Both the position numbers and the translations under genes were made by a program. Under the pieces are notes generated by a model. That model did not search any database, had not been told where the DNA came from, and worked only from the letters and a program-made list of their open reading frames with translations. Positions 40,301 through 55,494 of a stretch of DNA of 64,000 bases are shown in pieces; position 1 is the stretch's first letter; every line of letters starts with the position of its first letter. This stretch comes from Plectrocnemia conspersa. Lineage: Eukaryota > Arthropoda > Insecta > Trichoptera > Polycentropodidae. The DNA lies in NCBI GenBank assembly GCA_009617715.1, contig VTFK01000354.1:62001-126000 (forward strand), written 5' to 3'.

Positions 40301-43300
40301 AATTCTCACTTCAAACTTTTGGGCAAAACAAAGTTTAAAAGTAATGTAAGTTTGAGCTTAACCTCTCGAAGTTTTTGGTTGGAACTGGATGATTCGACCC
40401 CGAGTCTCTTTCGACTTAACGACACAAGAATTTTCCCTTCAAAAAAAAAATCATTTACATCAACTTCCCCTTTATCTAATTATAAGATATTTAATAAATA
40501 ATAATATAAGTATTTTTTACTATAGTTGCAATATGTTGCATGTAATTTTTTTCTATAAAACTCATGCGCCATTTTGAAGTTTAGGCTTTTTCGTAATTCT
40601 ACCAGAACGTGATGCGGTGTCACGATTCCGATTCACCTGCTTGTCATCTTTCACAAAAAGGAAATGAGTTTTGGCTTTCTAAAAAGACCATCGAGTGACA
40701 CATAAGTGCCCCCATTTATATGTAAGTGTGATTTTAAACTGAAACGTTGATGTAAATTCAAACGTTAATGGAATTTTGATTTAGGTTTTTAAAAACTCTT
40801 ACTTTCTCTCTCATTATTATTTAGCTTTATTTATATAATAATAGACCATCGTATACAATTTTCGTAATAAATTTTTTATTTATAAAAAAAGCATAAAAAC
40901 TAATTTATTTTTAATTCTGCAAAAAAAAAAAATACGTTTTAGTGATTTTTGATTTTAACTTTAAATGAACAACTTAAAATAATAAATTACGATTTTTTGT
41001 GTACAACTTAAAGAAAATTCTCCTTTTAAACTGCTAGAAAGGAATAATATGGTATTATTAAACATTAAAGCAGATTTTTATTTTGAAATACAAAGATTGC
41101 TCAAGTCGTCGAGGAAGCTGTTAATCTCTTCTTAATATAAGCATGAAACGCAATCATATAAAAAAATCCAATTTGACCTTTAATTTCGCTTTTAAATTAA
41201 AATACACCCTGAGTTTACATCCAGTGGAGTTAACCAAAAATCACCACCTTCAAAGTCTAGTTAAAATCGATTGCTTTTAATTTGATCATTAAATGTGGTT
41301 TAACCAATCACATTTAAATTCTTTTTAGGAACACTTACAGACCTAATTACGCAGTTTTTATTTAGATATTTATATAATTTTTTTTTTAAAAATAATTTAC
41401 AAATATTTAAATTTTAACTAAAAATTAATGTGAATTAAATCTGACAAAAGCAAATCTTGCTTAAACATATTTATAATAATTTATAAAATGTCTCTTCAAA
41501 TCATTACAAAAAAAGGAGCGCCATAATTGCAAATCACTTTTAATAAACTAGTAAACATACTATGAAGGGTTCAAACTACTTGTAATTCTTAAAATATTTA
41601 CTAATGTAGCTAATTAAGCAGCAAGGCAATTCACAGATGTTATATTATCATATGAGTCAGAAAGTGTTATAAACCTACAAAATAATTTGTGTAAGCAGTA
41701 GTTTAAGATGCTGCAAGAATGCGGTTTACGGTTCTGGTTATTTATAAATATGTAATGTTAAAGACCAAGTAATAGGCTTCTCGTTTTTGATCTTAAGGTT
41801 TATTAAGAAAAGCTACGCAAGAGCATTAACAAAATATACTGCCTCAGGGAAATGATTTTATGTCGCAAATAGATAATATAAAATCTTCTTGTAATACAAA
41901 AAAATCTTAGATTTTCTGCAAAAGCCTTAAATAAAAATAAAATTGAATTTAAATATATTATAACAAAATTTCACAGAATTTTATTTTGTCTACAAATACG
42001 TGACATATTTTATTATATTAAGTTTGATGACTATTAATTTACTGTTATCATTGAGAATCACATTAGTTAAATTGGTACTTTACTGATTTTGTAAAAAAGT
42101 TATTATTTTACACAGGTATAGTATTAACATATTGATTCATATATATACAAGGGCCTTAATCATACAATTTAATGTGATACGATCTAGTCACCATTTATCA
42201 CACATTAATTGTGGACGACAAATTTAGTCTAACTCAATAGTTGCAAAATAATTATGTGCCGGTGAATTAATAACTTAATAAAGTATACAAAAATATAGTG
42301 TGTTTGAAAATATGTGTATTACAAATTTTCTATGTATATAATAATATTGGTTTGTTCGTATTATAATTTATTCGATTGCGTTGGCAAATACTTATACTCA
42401 ATAATAATATAATTAAATTTATTAAATTCTGCGTATTTTGCATAAGTTTAAAAGGCCACAATTTCATGAATTATTTATGTTTTCGTTTTCACTGGAAATG
42501 AGAAAAATCACTGAAGAATATTATTTTAATAATATGCAAGAAAAATTTAAAATAAAATATTAAGCTGAATGAGAGGTGACACAAAATTATTATATTTATT
42601 TACGTTTGTGTGACTAGTAATACAATATATAAAAACAACACTGTTGTGTAGTAAATTGTACACTGCATTTCCTTGTCTTGCTCTTTGATTATTTTATTTC
42701 GTTGTCTTGGAATTTATTTACGGTGTGTTAAACGCGCTTTTGGCGCTTGGTAGCGTTGCCAAAAGAGTACAACAGCGAAGCAACGTTTGCTCAATTTCCG
42801 CATCGTCAGAAGTAAAAATTTTAAAATCGACAAAAGGCAATTATCGATAATTCTATACGTTCGTAAAAGTAGAGTGAACAGTTTACGTGGATGGAAAGAA
42901 AAACTGCAGACGGTGGAAGGATAGCAAGCTAGACAAATTTAGCACAATATATCACAGTCGCGCTTGCCTCTGGCGTATTGCAGTAAAACGTTCCTGAACG
43001 CATGGCTTTAAAATGCAATGGTATAATTTTAATAATACTTTTATTTTAATATATATAAACAGATTTTATTTTTCCTTTTTTAATGGTAGTGAAAATAATT
43101 TGTAATGTCTTGAACACGGACGTGCGAAAAAGTTCTAATATAATTGCTATTCCAATCACATTAACCCAAGCCCTCATTAATGTGTTACATAAAGCAATCA
43201 TTGATATATAATCCGTTCTCTAGTAATTATTGTCAGCACTAAATCCCCTTTAATTTATAAACTAAGCAATTTTCCTACGACAAGCTAAATAACGCTACAC

Positions 43301-43678
43301 TAAAAAATATATGTGAGAATCTGGGATAATATTTTTATAAATTGTTAAATATTATATTCAATTACGAAATGTCATAAGAACCAATAAATGTTCTATATGC
43401 TTTGCTACAAATATGATATAATTTAGATAGTGCTATAAATTATTTTTATAGCTTTATTTTAAATGATAATTTTAACTACTGATGTTACTTCACCCCGAGC
43501 AAAAATATGTTATTACCGTTCTATAGAAAAACATATTTTCTTATATAAAAATTTTAAGTTTCAGCGTGTTGTAAAAAATATCGATTTAGTTTTTTAAATG
43601 TTACATACACCAAGATATTTTACGCTTACTTTTTATTTAACGAAGTTTAAACTCTATTTTATGATAAATACCCTAACT
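37351..43678. other. Long AT-rich intergenic stretch
   Basis: No gene recognised. The 103-codon frame at 40190-40501 is hydrophobic and Ser/Phe-rich with no known domain and is probably chance. The only GC-richer patch is 42660-43000, without a coding frame. The 8-base target duplication of the following hAT element ends this stretch. Confidence 0.5.
43671..43678. repeat. hAT target-site duplication, left copy
   Basis: CCCTAACT directly before the left terminus; the identical 8-mer follows the right terminus at 45165-45172. Confidence 0.9.
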
Positions 43679-45164
<1,486 letters not shown>

Positions 45165-45172
45165 CCCTAACT
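45165..45172. repeat. hAT target-site duplication, right copy
   Basis: CCCTAACT directly after the right terminus, identical to 43671-43678. Confidence 0.9.
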
Positions 45173-48100
45173 AATACAAAAGCTTCCTCATACTTAATTA
45201 TTTTCTAACTGGTAAATTCTTAAAAACATACTTATTCAAAAATATATATTTCAGTCCATGAAACGCCTTTCAAAGAACCTATCAAATTTATTTATTTTAT
45301 AAAATGCTGTTATTAGTTTTTAACAAGCATTCAACTTTTCGAACATCTATTTTGAGCTTTCTCATTTATTTAAAATTTCAAGTAAGCAATTTTTATTATA
45401 TAGACTAACTGCCAATTTTGATATTTATATTTTTCTAGGACTTTCTCAGTGAAAAATAATATAATTAATTAAAAACAATATTGATTATTTGTCTATTGTA
45501 GGTAAAAATATCATAAGTTAAATATTATTAATATTAAATAAAATACCATTTATTGTTTTTTGTATATAATTTTAAAATAATATACTTTTTAAAGGTTTAA
45601 TTTTGGCCAGTACGAGTTTCTTACAAAGTATTTAATTATTTATTGTATTTAAAAAAGTTGTGTCTACTTAGAAATTAGCAACAGAAAGTTTTGAAATTAT
45701 TTTTAGTGTGAAAGACAAACATAATGTCAAGTAAATTTAATAATATGTATACATATAAAAAGAGACATGCCACCCAATTGGTAACACATTATTATCATTC
45801 ACGGTTGCAAACCAGTATTAGAAATCGCTAGAGTCCGGTACACAACTATATCTATCGAGAAGATGCAACTTATCTTGCTCTATGCTAACTATTCTATTCT
45901 ATTTGACAAATTTACTTGCACGTGAATTCCCGCGTGATTCTACACACTAGTCCCGGAACGCAGGTTGATTTGTAACCGTTTGTTAAATTGTTACAGAGGG
46001 CAATGGGAAGCTTTGTACATAAACTCTTATATTATAAAATACCATAGAAATTAAAGCGTATTAAGATATTAAATTGTAAACAAAACATAAGCTGTATACA
46101 ATACCTAAATTTTAAAATAAAGTCTTTCGGCATGCCCTTAGATTTAATTTTCATTTTGACTTTGTCTTAAGAGCGAGCGTCCCGTTTGTGTGCCCCTTTT
46201 CATAGAAATTCAATGAAAAAGTTTTTGTTTACAGAAAGCTTTTATTTCTCACCAACAGCAACGACGAGAGGAAGAGAACGAAAGCGCCGCGTGTCGGCGC
46301 CGTATAGAAAAATTAGATTTTCTCACGAAAAGCTCGCTAAAATGCATTTTTATAGTTAAGAAAATCGTTAAGAAAAGACAACCCAATTTCAAAATAAAAT
46401 ATGCTGTGAAATTACAATTATAAAAAATATAAATATTAATCTGTTATAGTGCCACATTCAAGGGTTATGATGATAGAGTGAGCAGCGAAAAAGCCTCAGG
46501 TTACAGACACGCAAATAAGTTTCTTCGAATACATCAAATAATATATATAACATAATATAATAATGTTATACTTTACTTATATTATTAAATATTCAAAATG
46601 TAAGGTTTTCAAGAATTATAATATAATGTATGAGTAAAATATTATTTGATCTTTACATACTATAAGACAGACTTATCTATTATTCTAGCCTAAAGTATAT
46701 AATCCAATGTTGTTGTTGATATAGAATAATAAATTGACGAAATTAAGTTATAAAAATCCCAAATGTTTGACCTGATGTGAGGGGCTACGGTCCAACCGCA
46801 GTCGTGCATAATTATTCAAGTCTGCCCGATAAATCACTGCGGGCGAAGCTTTTAGGATCTAATTTATTCACGGCCGGGCCACCCTGTAGCTGTTTGTGCC
46901 TCGGCGTACAAGGTGGCCACGAAACAAACGGCCCAATCGCCATGAATCAACCGACCGTGAAAAATCCAATAATAACGCAAATAAACATTCATAACGGATA
47001 TTGATTAGCGTTAACGACCCTGCAGCAATTATTTTTCATTTCAAAACACATCGGACAACGTCAAAAAAACAACACCCACGCGGTATATAAATTGTATGTA
47101 TCTACCTAGGTTTAATCGTGAGCTGGTAAACCATCAACATTGAGCACATACGCAGAACATGTTATTGCTTACATTTTAATTTGGCACTGTTTTTTTTTTA
47201 TTAATAATAGTGCATTTTTTATAAATATAAATTTGAGTGCCGCTGCCGGGGCTCGAACCCGCAACCTCAGAGTTACTAGTCTGAGACGTTACGAAATACG
47301 CTATTCCGTTAAAACTAATAAAAACATAAGTATAAATAATTTAAATAAAAATTAAATAAATAAAAAAATTATTAAAAATAAATATTAAGCTTAAGATTTG
47401 GAATCATATAAATTTATGCCTTTCCTAAAACAACTAATGCTATAGCATTTTTTATACATTAATATTTAATATTGCTTTTAATTGTATGTTTAGAATAATA
47501 ATATAAGTGGATTATTATTTTTTTAATGTAAATATTGCCTGATTTTAATATATGCTGTATGTTTCTTATTATAAAATGTTTTAATTAAGCTTAGAAGAAT
47601 GTATTCTATTTTTTATGGTCCAGGAAAATAGTACTATTTGGGTTACGTGTTTAAAGTAGGCTGATTAATTATTTGTTTATTACCATTTAATTTATAATAA
47701 TAACACATCTGACTTTGGAAAATAAGTAATTTAATATGATCTTGCATAATATATTTTTTTAGTATGATTATGGCAGTATTTCTTTATTTATGCTATTCAA
47801 AATCTACCAACAAATTAAGTATAAAAAAGGTGTGCTATATATTAGTAATATCGCTTTACTTTTAATGTCTGCGTTTACAAAAAAATTGGTTTTACTCAAA
47901 ACCTAGCAAGCTAATGTATTCACTAATATGTTATATAATAAAAAATATTTTTATTGACAATAAGCTATTTCTGTTACATGTCGGTCTTCGGGTCATTTGA
48001 CGGCAAGCTTTTTAGACTCCAAATTTCTAAATATATTCAATACAATTTCTTTGTTTATGTTTAAAAAACGGAATTAAAAATTATCTGTAAGTTGTGAATA

Positions 48101-48499
48101 TTGATAATTTAGTTTTATCTTGCTTGATTTAGTTTTTTATTTATTAAAATAATTAATAAAATTTTGGTAAGATTTTAACGACTTAATTTGAATTGGTTTT
48201 CAACTTTGTTTTTAGCGTACAGCAATAAGTCAGTATTAAAAAAATAGGAATAACATTAGAGCATAGAGCAAAGAAGAACAAACTGAGCAAACAAACGAAT
48301 TTCGCGAGTTTTTTTTATTTAATAATAAAACTTTGTTTTAAACTTTTAGGTATGAGCATGTTTTCAAGGGCTTTATATTAAGACAAGTAATAAGCTAAGG
48401 TGAAAAAAGTTATTGGACTTTTAAAAATACATAAAATCATTATATGTGGATCATAGAGAAGCCATAACAAATGAGAAGCATCATGAAACGGGATCACTC
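45173..48499. other. Intergenic DNA
   Basis: No gene recognised. GC-richer patches occur at 45770-46010, 46130-46330 and 46770-47070. The 75-codon frame at 46777-47004 in the last has no known domain. A tRNA-like SINE piece lies at 47235-47310. Confidence 0.5.
47235..47310 (-). repeat. tRNA-derived SINE piece (Thr-like)
   Basis: The reverse complement carries a strong B box, GGTTCGAGCCCC, an anticodon-arm-like segment with CTAGTAA in the loop (would be AGT), and a D-arm-like region with AGCGTATTTCGTAACG. It is similar to the piece at 20860-20936. The ends do not form an acceptor stem, so it is read as a SINE or tRNA pseudogene. The sequence below 47235 is AT-rich and could be the SINE body. 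Confidence 0.65.
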
Positions 48500-49880
48500 A
48501 TATTAAAATCTGAGGTAGAATATGCCATAAAATTAAAACCTATTAGTCAACCAGACCTGATATGATACAAGCAGAGCTTTTAAAAATCTAAATGCAAAAA
48601 ACGTATTCCTCAATAAAATTTACTTCTCTGGAAAAATACCTTACGACTAGTTGCGATCGACATTTATAACCTTACCAAAAAATAACAATTTAAAAGTGTG
48701 CAGCAACTTTGGACTTATCAGTTTAATGAGTCACTCGTTAAAAATTCAGTTAAAATTAAACAATGAAAAATTCACACACGTTGAGAAGAAACAATTATCA
48801 GGGATTATTATTCATTTAAGAAAGACTTAGGTACACGAGAAGCACTCTTATACATGCAAACGCCACTCTCTTGATTTTTGCAGAGGGTCCAATTTCTATC
48901 GGTCTAGATCAAAGGTCTCGCGTACCCAAAAAAAAATAAATAGTGAGTACCCCTAAATATATACTTACATTGGTAAAAAAATCTAATTTATTAAAAATAT
49001 ATTCTGTCGATTCTTCTATGAGTAATTGAATGCATCGCAACAGAAAATTTATCGTTTATATATTGTTTTAAATTGTGTTATTATTACTTGACGTACCAGT
49101 TTATAGACCACTGGTATAGATGACAGAGATTTAAGACTTAACAAATCTGTATTGGAAGCAATTAGCAGTAATCAAATCGAAGATATTATAATAGAGAGAA
49201 GTGTCAGACTGGATGTGTATTTTATCCTACTCTTTTCAACGCATACTTCATAATCATATTCAAAGGAGCAATATTCGTTATTCTAATGACATGGAGTTAT
49301 TTGCTGTTGACTGTTGACGATCTTAAAATATCCATTGACAGTTTAAATAAATTGTTTTTAAAGAAATGTCTATGAATAAACACTGGTTAAACCAAAATTA
49401 CGGTTATAAGCTAGCTTCACATGATCCTGGTAAGCTAATTGTTGGACGGATATAAAATTGCGAGGGTAAAGCATTTTAAATATCCAGGTAATTGGGCCAA
49501 TGGCGAAATGGACCCTGACGAAGAAATTAAAGCCCGCATTAAAATTGCTCCAAGCCAGTTTTTAAAATTTAAAGCCGGTCAGATCAGAATTAAATTTGTA
49601 AAATGGTATGTTTGTCACTGTTAGTACTAGACTTTTAAAATTATCACATTAAAATAAATAGATTCGAAGCGTTTTAAACGTGTCTAATGACCGAATTTTC
49701 TTAATGATAGGATGCAATTGCGAACTCTTTTCGACAATTACATGATGGAAGATGGCATTCCTCAGACACATAATTCGAGGTTCAAAATATGAGCTCCTTA
49801 ATATTCTAATAATGGAATTTTTTTAAGAAATTGTAAAGAAAGAGAACAAGGCGTTCACTAACGTTTGAAATCGGACATGA
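48500..49880 (+). pseudogene. LINE reverse transcriptase pseudogene, nearly whole domain
   Basis: Successive blocks of one non-LTR reverse transcriptase appear in order but in shifting frames. They are ILKSEVEYAIKLK...QPDLI (48500 on); NKIYFSGKIPYD, TFITLPK and FGLISLMSHSLK (48610-48740); KKDLGTREALLYMQ (48820-48865); NLYWKQLAVIKS (49145-49180); a YADD-equivalent degraded to YSNDMELFA (near 49278-49305); WLDGYKIARVKHFKYPGNW with DPDEEIKARIKIA (49440-49560); and FLRHIIRGSKYELLNILI (49755-49810). Order and spacing match the LINE class often annotated as 'endonuclease-reverse transcriptase' in insects. Numerous frameshifts and stops show an old copy. No endonuclease was recognised upstream. Confidence 0.85.
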
Positions 49881-52800
49881 CATTAAAAGAAAAACAAGCA
49901 TTTCACAATAAAATAATGAAAATGTGCTTAGTTATGCTGTTAAATGTATTACGCGAAAACCTAATTGTTAGTTTATAATTTTAATACAGAAAAAAAATTT
50001 AAGACACGGACTATGGTAGGATTGGCCTGGCAATATTCATATTGAAGCTATTTTAAATATTTAAAATTTCTCAATATTAGTTAAACATTAATGATACAAC
50101 GATGCTAATTAGAGCGTTAGTGTGTTGATTAATCAATATTTGCTGAAAATTTCCACCCTATTCCATAGCAAAGTCAACAAGAATTCTAATGTAAATATAA
50201 CAACGTAGTGAATAATTAGTTTATGCGCATAAGTGATTTGAGCAATAAAATTGGGTTAATTCAAATATTGACACGTCGATACACGTAGTATTTAAATAAA
50301 AAATTAAAAAAAATCACAATGTATATTATCTCTATTTTATTATTTGCTTAACTATTATACATACCTGTGGTAGCTTACTCTGAAATCTTCGCTGTTTACA
50401 GCTGTCACCGTCTTTTATGTGGCAAGTAACGTTTTAGCAGCTAGCGGGTATTTACTTGCTGCATAACGAGTTTGAGAATACTTTTAGCATATAATTATGC
50501 AAATATTGGACATTTTCATCATCCCACACCATTCGTTTTTCATTTGCTAAGGGATGAATAAACGCTATTTCAGATTTAAAATTTAAAGTTGTTTAGCTTA
50601 GTTGGATGTGAGACACATCAACTTGATTGAAAGGCGAAAGCAAATAGTCTAGACATAGTTAATTAATTTATGAATAGAATAAATATGTTACGAAGTTCAA
50701 TTTGACTGATTTAGTTAAATGTAATTAGGAGAAATGTAATATAAATCACATATGATACATTAAAATTATTATAAAATAAAATGAAATATAATTGTTTTAT
50801 AAGCAAATTCGTTTGCAAACAATTTTATAGACTTTAGAGACAGATTTATGCCTAAGGTTTAAATTTAACTACTCAACATTGTTTTTATTAACAGCGATAT
50901 TAACTCGACGTGAATTTTGCCCAAGAGCACCTGATGCCTAAAATTTATTACATTACATCTAAATTTTAACTTATGAATATTAAAATTAGTATTTGCTGAT
51001 TAATTGGAAGCTTTGAATAATAAAGTTTTATCGCATTGAATAAATTAGTATATAACGACGAGAGTTATTTATTATTTTAACGCGTAGCAATTTAAACATC
51101 TATTCTTTAAATATAATTATTAAAAATACTTACCATATCTATATATACTTATAAATATAGTATTATTCGTACATATGTGTGTATATTTTTATATTTTTGG
51201 CGCAATGCGCGAATATGCAATGTAGCATGCTGAACTCATTTTAGAATGTAAAGTTTGAAATGCTGTAAAAGTTTGGCTATGAAAAGAATATAACAGTTAT
51301 TCATACAAAAGAACAATGTATATGTTTTTATATATACTGAGATATTTTTAAAAAATGTTTTAGGTCAAAATATGTCTTTTGAATAAATTTGTAAAATAAA
51401 ACACTAAATAAAAATTAAAATATAATTAAATAAAATCCTATTGTATTAAACATAGTATATTAATATTTGACTCAATAAAGAATTGATTCATATTTTTTGT
51501 ATTTAAACTGATATCAAATTAAACTTTTTACGTTTTGTGTGTGTGTGTGTCTACTTATATTTTTAACACAATATACAACAAAGAGAAAAATTAAAGAATT
51601 CACTTTGCTCAAAATGAAATACGTGATGGGATTTAATTCTATGGTCTAATGGTTACTTATTGTGTCGCTCCGTGGCTTTATATTACAGTCCTTTACATTT
51701 TTATTATTTATATTAGAATAAGGATAATGAAATAAAACAGCACATTGTATGATTATTCATTTTATTATATTGATTCTTTCGGTGTTAATTATATTAACTA
51801 ATTGTGTGTTAAAATAACCAGGGTATTTCATATTTGAGAAAATATAACAAAATTATGGTTAACAATATATAATATTGTTAAAACAATTTTTGCAATAAAT
51901 ATATATATAATATAAATACATAGTTTGATGTTAAACCGTTTGTAAAAAAAAAATATTCAATACCCTTGACAAAACTAACATTTGTGATTTGTATATATAC
52001 AAATGTCTATTACCAGTCATTCTCAACATTCGAGACAGTTCCTGTCTAAAATATTTATATATGTATATAAACTCTTATATATTATTTTTGTTGATAAAAG
52101 TCCTTTCGTAACTGTTAAATAATAATAATAATATACAATTTATTTAAATATATTTATATGTACACACAACTATACTTTTGATCTTTTTATACCTTTCATA
52201 AATATGCCTTTTATACGAGAACATCACTCGCTTTTTCCTGATCCTATGCTAAATTTGGCAGGAAACTTCGTGTTTATTCATATATAATTAATTAATTTCG
52301 GTCGGTCGTGTTATATATTTTCTTTTACTCGTTATGTACCGATAAACAGTAGTTTATTTAGTATATGCGTAATAACGACATAATATTTACAAATTTTATA
52401 CAAAAAAAAAGTCTTTCGGGACATTTTTTAATGCTGTTGCGTAAAATATAATATTAATCTGTTAAAATTTAATTTATTGCATAATTTTACGATTTTCCTC
52501 ATACATAAGTTGGTCCGTGAATATTTACATGAAAAAATAAACTTAGTGAAAAAATGTACACATGATAACCAAATATAATAAATTAACGACATATAAATTA
52601 TTAATATTGAAATGTATTTGCTATGATGATTTTGTGCTAAACTATTATTTTCTTCATATAAAAAAACTAATACAATTCGGTCGATATCGTATAGTATATA
52701 TTCATTTCATTCTTATCGAAATTATTAAATAAAATCCGCCATGCGTATTTTTTTGCTAATACAGTATATTGATTAGTCTATTGAGTAATGGTATTTACAG

Positions 52801-53555
52801 GTGGACATCAAAATACAACATTTGCATTAAAGAAAGCGTATTATTTTGATTAAAAAAATGGTGCAGCAATGATTTACCATAATAAAAAAAATATTTATTT
52901 TACTGATTTTGACCTTAATCCTTAACTAGAGTTACAAATGTTACTAAATTATGTGTTTCTTGAAACATCTGTGTAAATAAATAATATCTTACATTATAAA
53001 AAAACTACTTGAATCAAGTACTTGTAAAAACATAATTGTTTTTTTTTTTTATTTTTATTAGTACTAGAAACATTTTAAAAATAAAATATAAGTTAAAAAA
53101 TAAATTTATAATAAATTTAATATAATGTTAAAATTTTATAGGGTTTATGAAATTTATTAGAAGTCGAAAATCATGTTAGTTTATTATTTGTTATCTAAAG
53201 TTCACATGCAAAAAGAGACTTATTAGTACACTCATCATTCGATGTTCCAGGAAATATAGCATAAATCGAAACATTAACAATCAAATTCACGTGTAGCATT
53301 CACGTTTCTTTTAGTTATAAATAAACGAGGAAAATCTTCAGCGACACGTATGTACACAAAAAAAGCAACTCAAGACACTGTAAGTCGGTTCTATTATATT
53401 AAAAACTATAGAAAACCAAATATTTTTTCTGCACACCGCTTATTTATATTTAAATCAAGAGCAGTTTTCGTTACTAAAATTTAGTTTGTTCTTTAGTCTC
53501 TGAAAATATAAAATTTAGTATATTATTTCAGAGTCACAATATTTAATATATACTA
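49881..53555. other. AT-rich intergenic DNA
   Basis: No gene recognised. The first ~150 bases may be the decayed tail of the preceding LINE. The rest is AT-rich with short simple repeats such as the GT run at 51536-51550. Confidence 0.5.
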
Positions 53556-54424
53556 GAGTACGCTCGGGATAAGGATGCCGGTTTGTTATTGTGTGCGTGT
53601 ACATGTATATGAGAGGGAGAAGCGATGTAGCGTGTACTTCGTTGTCTCGCTTTCTCTTTTAAGGACAGTCGCTGATTCGTCAACGCTGGTATTCGTCATT
53701 AAAGTGCAGTGTGGCACAGAAGTTCGATCTTCTCTAGTGATTTATTTTGAATAATTTTGTGTTGATATTGGCTTAACCCAGATACGCCCACTGTCCCATG
53801 GGTAGGTCATTAAACTCGTGCCACTGTTTTTTATTTATAAATAAAATTTTAAGAGAACAAAATTTCTTGGGCATATCTGGGTTAATTGATTTATAGGCTT
53901 CAAATATACACTGTAAGTTATTCGTTCTCTTACCCGTGGATTAAAATATTTTAAGTATTTTTCCATTAATCCGTACGTTGTTGGTTTTTTACACTATTCT
54001 CTGTAAGGCTTAAAAAAGTTATTATTCTTATCGTTGCGCCAATAATATTTTTTAATTTATTCAATGGATTCTAATGATTTAATAGAGTCATCGAGCCATT
54101 AAACAATCTGCGAATAATTTTTTTCCCCATTTTACATCTTTTTGCTTTTGAAGAATAGCTAAAGACTTCATTATTTTTTTGACTAGCGAAAGATTTTGAA
54201 TTTTGCAAATATTTAATTAATGACATCAACGTCTGGTTTCTTCGATTATATAATATATTTTTAATTGTTCGTTGAAATTTCCAACATAGCTCAGATGTAT
54301 GTATGTTAAATAAACATATATTTTCTTTTAAAAAAAAAAAATTAAATATTCTGAGCGAAATTGTTTTGAGCCACACAGTTCACGCACACAATAACAAACT
54401 GGAATCCTTATCCCGAGCGTACTT
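53556..54424 (-). mobile_element. TA-flanked inverted-repeat transposon, copy 2
   Basis: An 869-base relative of the element at 7779-8568 in opposite orientation. Its terminal inverted repeats (GAGTACGCTCGGGATAAGG and the complement at the other end) are about 44 bases, and TA flanks both sides (53554-53555 and 54425-54426). The longest inner frame (54376-54071 on the minus strand, 101 residues) shares SEL-WKFQRTIKNILYNRRNQT with copy 1 and extends further. No transposase catalytic motif is recognised. The right terminal base has changed (CTT instead of CTC). Confidence 0.8.
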
Positions 54425-54514
54425 TACAATTTTTTTATTTGTGAAGTATCAAATATTCACATTTCACGATTCACATAAAATAAACTAAAAAGTCCATATT
54501 ACAACAAAAAGTAT

Positions 54515-54760
54515 TTTAAACGATCATTCTGGTTTATTTATTATTTTATTTCGTATTTTTATGGTAACGTAGTTAAAAAGGCCTATAGTATTAAAAAAAT
54601 ATTATTTACAATGAGTCTCGTCAAAAATTAGTATTAAGTCGTTATGATTTTAATAAATTAAAGTAAATATAAAAATTTATTTAACAAATTATTTAAGCAA
54701 TCCTTCTTGTTTATTTACTTATCCATTTTGTACTATTAATATTATCGTTGTTAAAAAGTA
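54515..54760 (+). repeat. Two diverged units of a ~70-base module (3' flank)
   Basis: Units at about 54515-54580 and 54690-54760 share TTGTTTATTTA..ATCCATTTTGTACTATTAA-like sequence with the intronic units at 57633-57700 and 57741-57810. The first unit is the most diverged. Confidence 0.6.
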
Positions 54761-55270
54761 TAACTTCGTCAATAATTTTACTATTGTTCTCCCATGATTG
54801 TACGGTTTCTAACAAAGGGTTTAAGTAAAAAATTCATACGTCTTATAACCCTAAAATTGAGATCACAAGGTTAGCAATCGCTTTTGTAAGAATTAAAAAT
54901 CTGCGATTACATTTTAAGTATATAGTTGTCACAAGTCTTTTCTTACGCTGTGGTCTGTATATATTACATTATGTTAATATAGATTTTTACCTTTATATAT
55001 GCAAAACTCTAGTTAAGGTTTATTGTATATATTTTATCATATATGCGTTATTAAAATTTAAAAAAATCACTAATGGAGCAATGAGGTTTATGAATTTACG
55101 CTGCTTTTAATATAAATTGTAAAAATAGTTTTTTCATCACTTACACCATTATTCATTTAAATGATACGACTGTTTTAAGCACATGCATATTTTATGTCCA
55201 TCCTGCACATTTTTTTATCGATTCACGCACTTAGTTCATTTAACGTCCTATTAATTTATTAGTAAGTCTC

Positions 55271-55276
55271 TTTATT
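55271..55276 (-). promoter_or_regulatory. Nlg: Candidate polyadenylation signal AATAAA of neuroligin
   Basis: TTTATT on the plus strand reads AATAAA on the minus strand, about 220 bases downstream of the neuroligin stop codon. In DNA this AT-rich such hexamers are frequent by chance, and many more lie between 52 and 55 kb, so the real 3' end may be further downstream. Confidence 0.25.
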
Positions 55277-55494
55277 CGCGTGCCTTACGGAGCAACTATA
55301 TCACAGCAAGTTTTCAAATACACTTTTAACATTACCACACAGATTATCGTGCACTTTTTTCTCAGTTCAACAGTAACGAATCCTTGTGTGTATTAAAGGA
55401 AAAAGTCCTCTTGATGTCAAACGAGATTTTCGTCGCATCCCGACAGTGACACGCTGCTGTGACTGGTGCTGCGCCGTAATCACCCACTTTGGCG

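Larger units (their letters stand above)
54430..55494 (-). other. Neuroligin 3' flank, probably including the 3' UTR
   Basis: Noncoding sequence directly after the neuroligin stop. The first ~250 bases (55250-55494) are less AT-rich than the rest. Two copies of the repeat module described for 57633-57810 lie at about 54515-54580 and 54690-54760, so this part may be repeat rather than UTR. No other open frame of note is present. Confidence 0.5.

Noticed and set aside
40190..40501. 103-codon plus-strand frame
   Set aside because: Low-complexity Phe/Ser-rich translation typical of AT-rich DNA, with no domain or neighbouring exon.
47235..47310. Functional tRNA-Thr
   Set aside because: No acceptor stem pairing, and a similar degenerate copy exists at 20860-20936, favouring a SINE.
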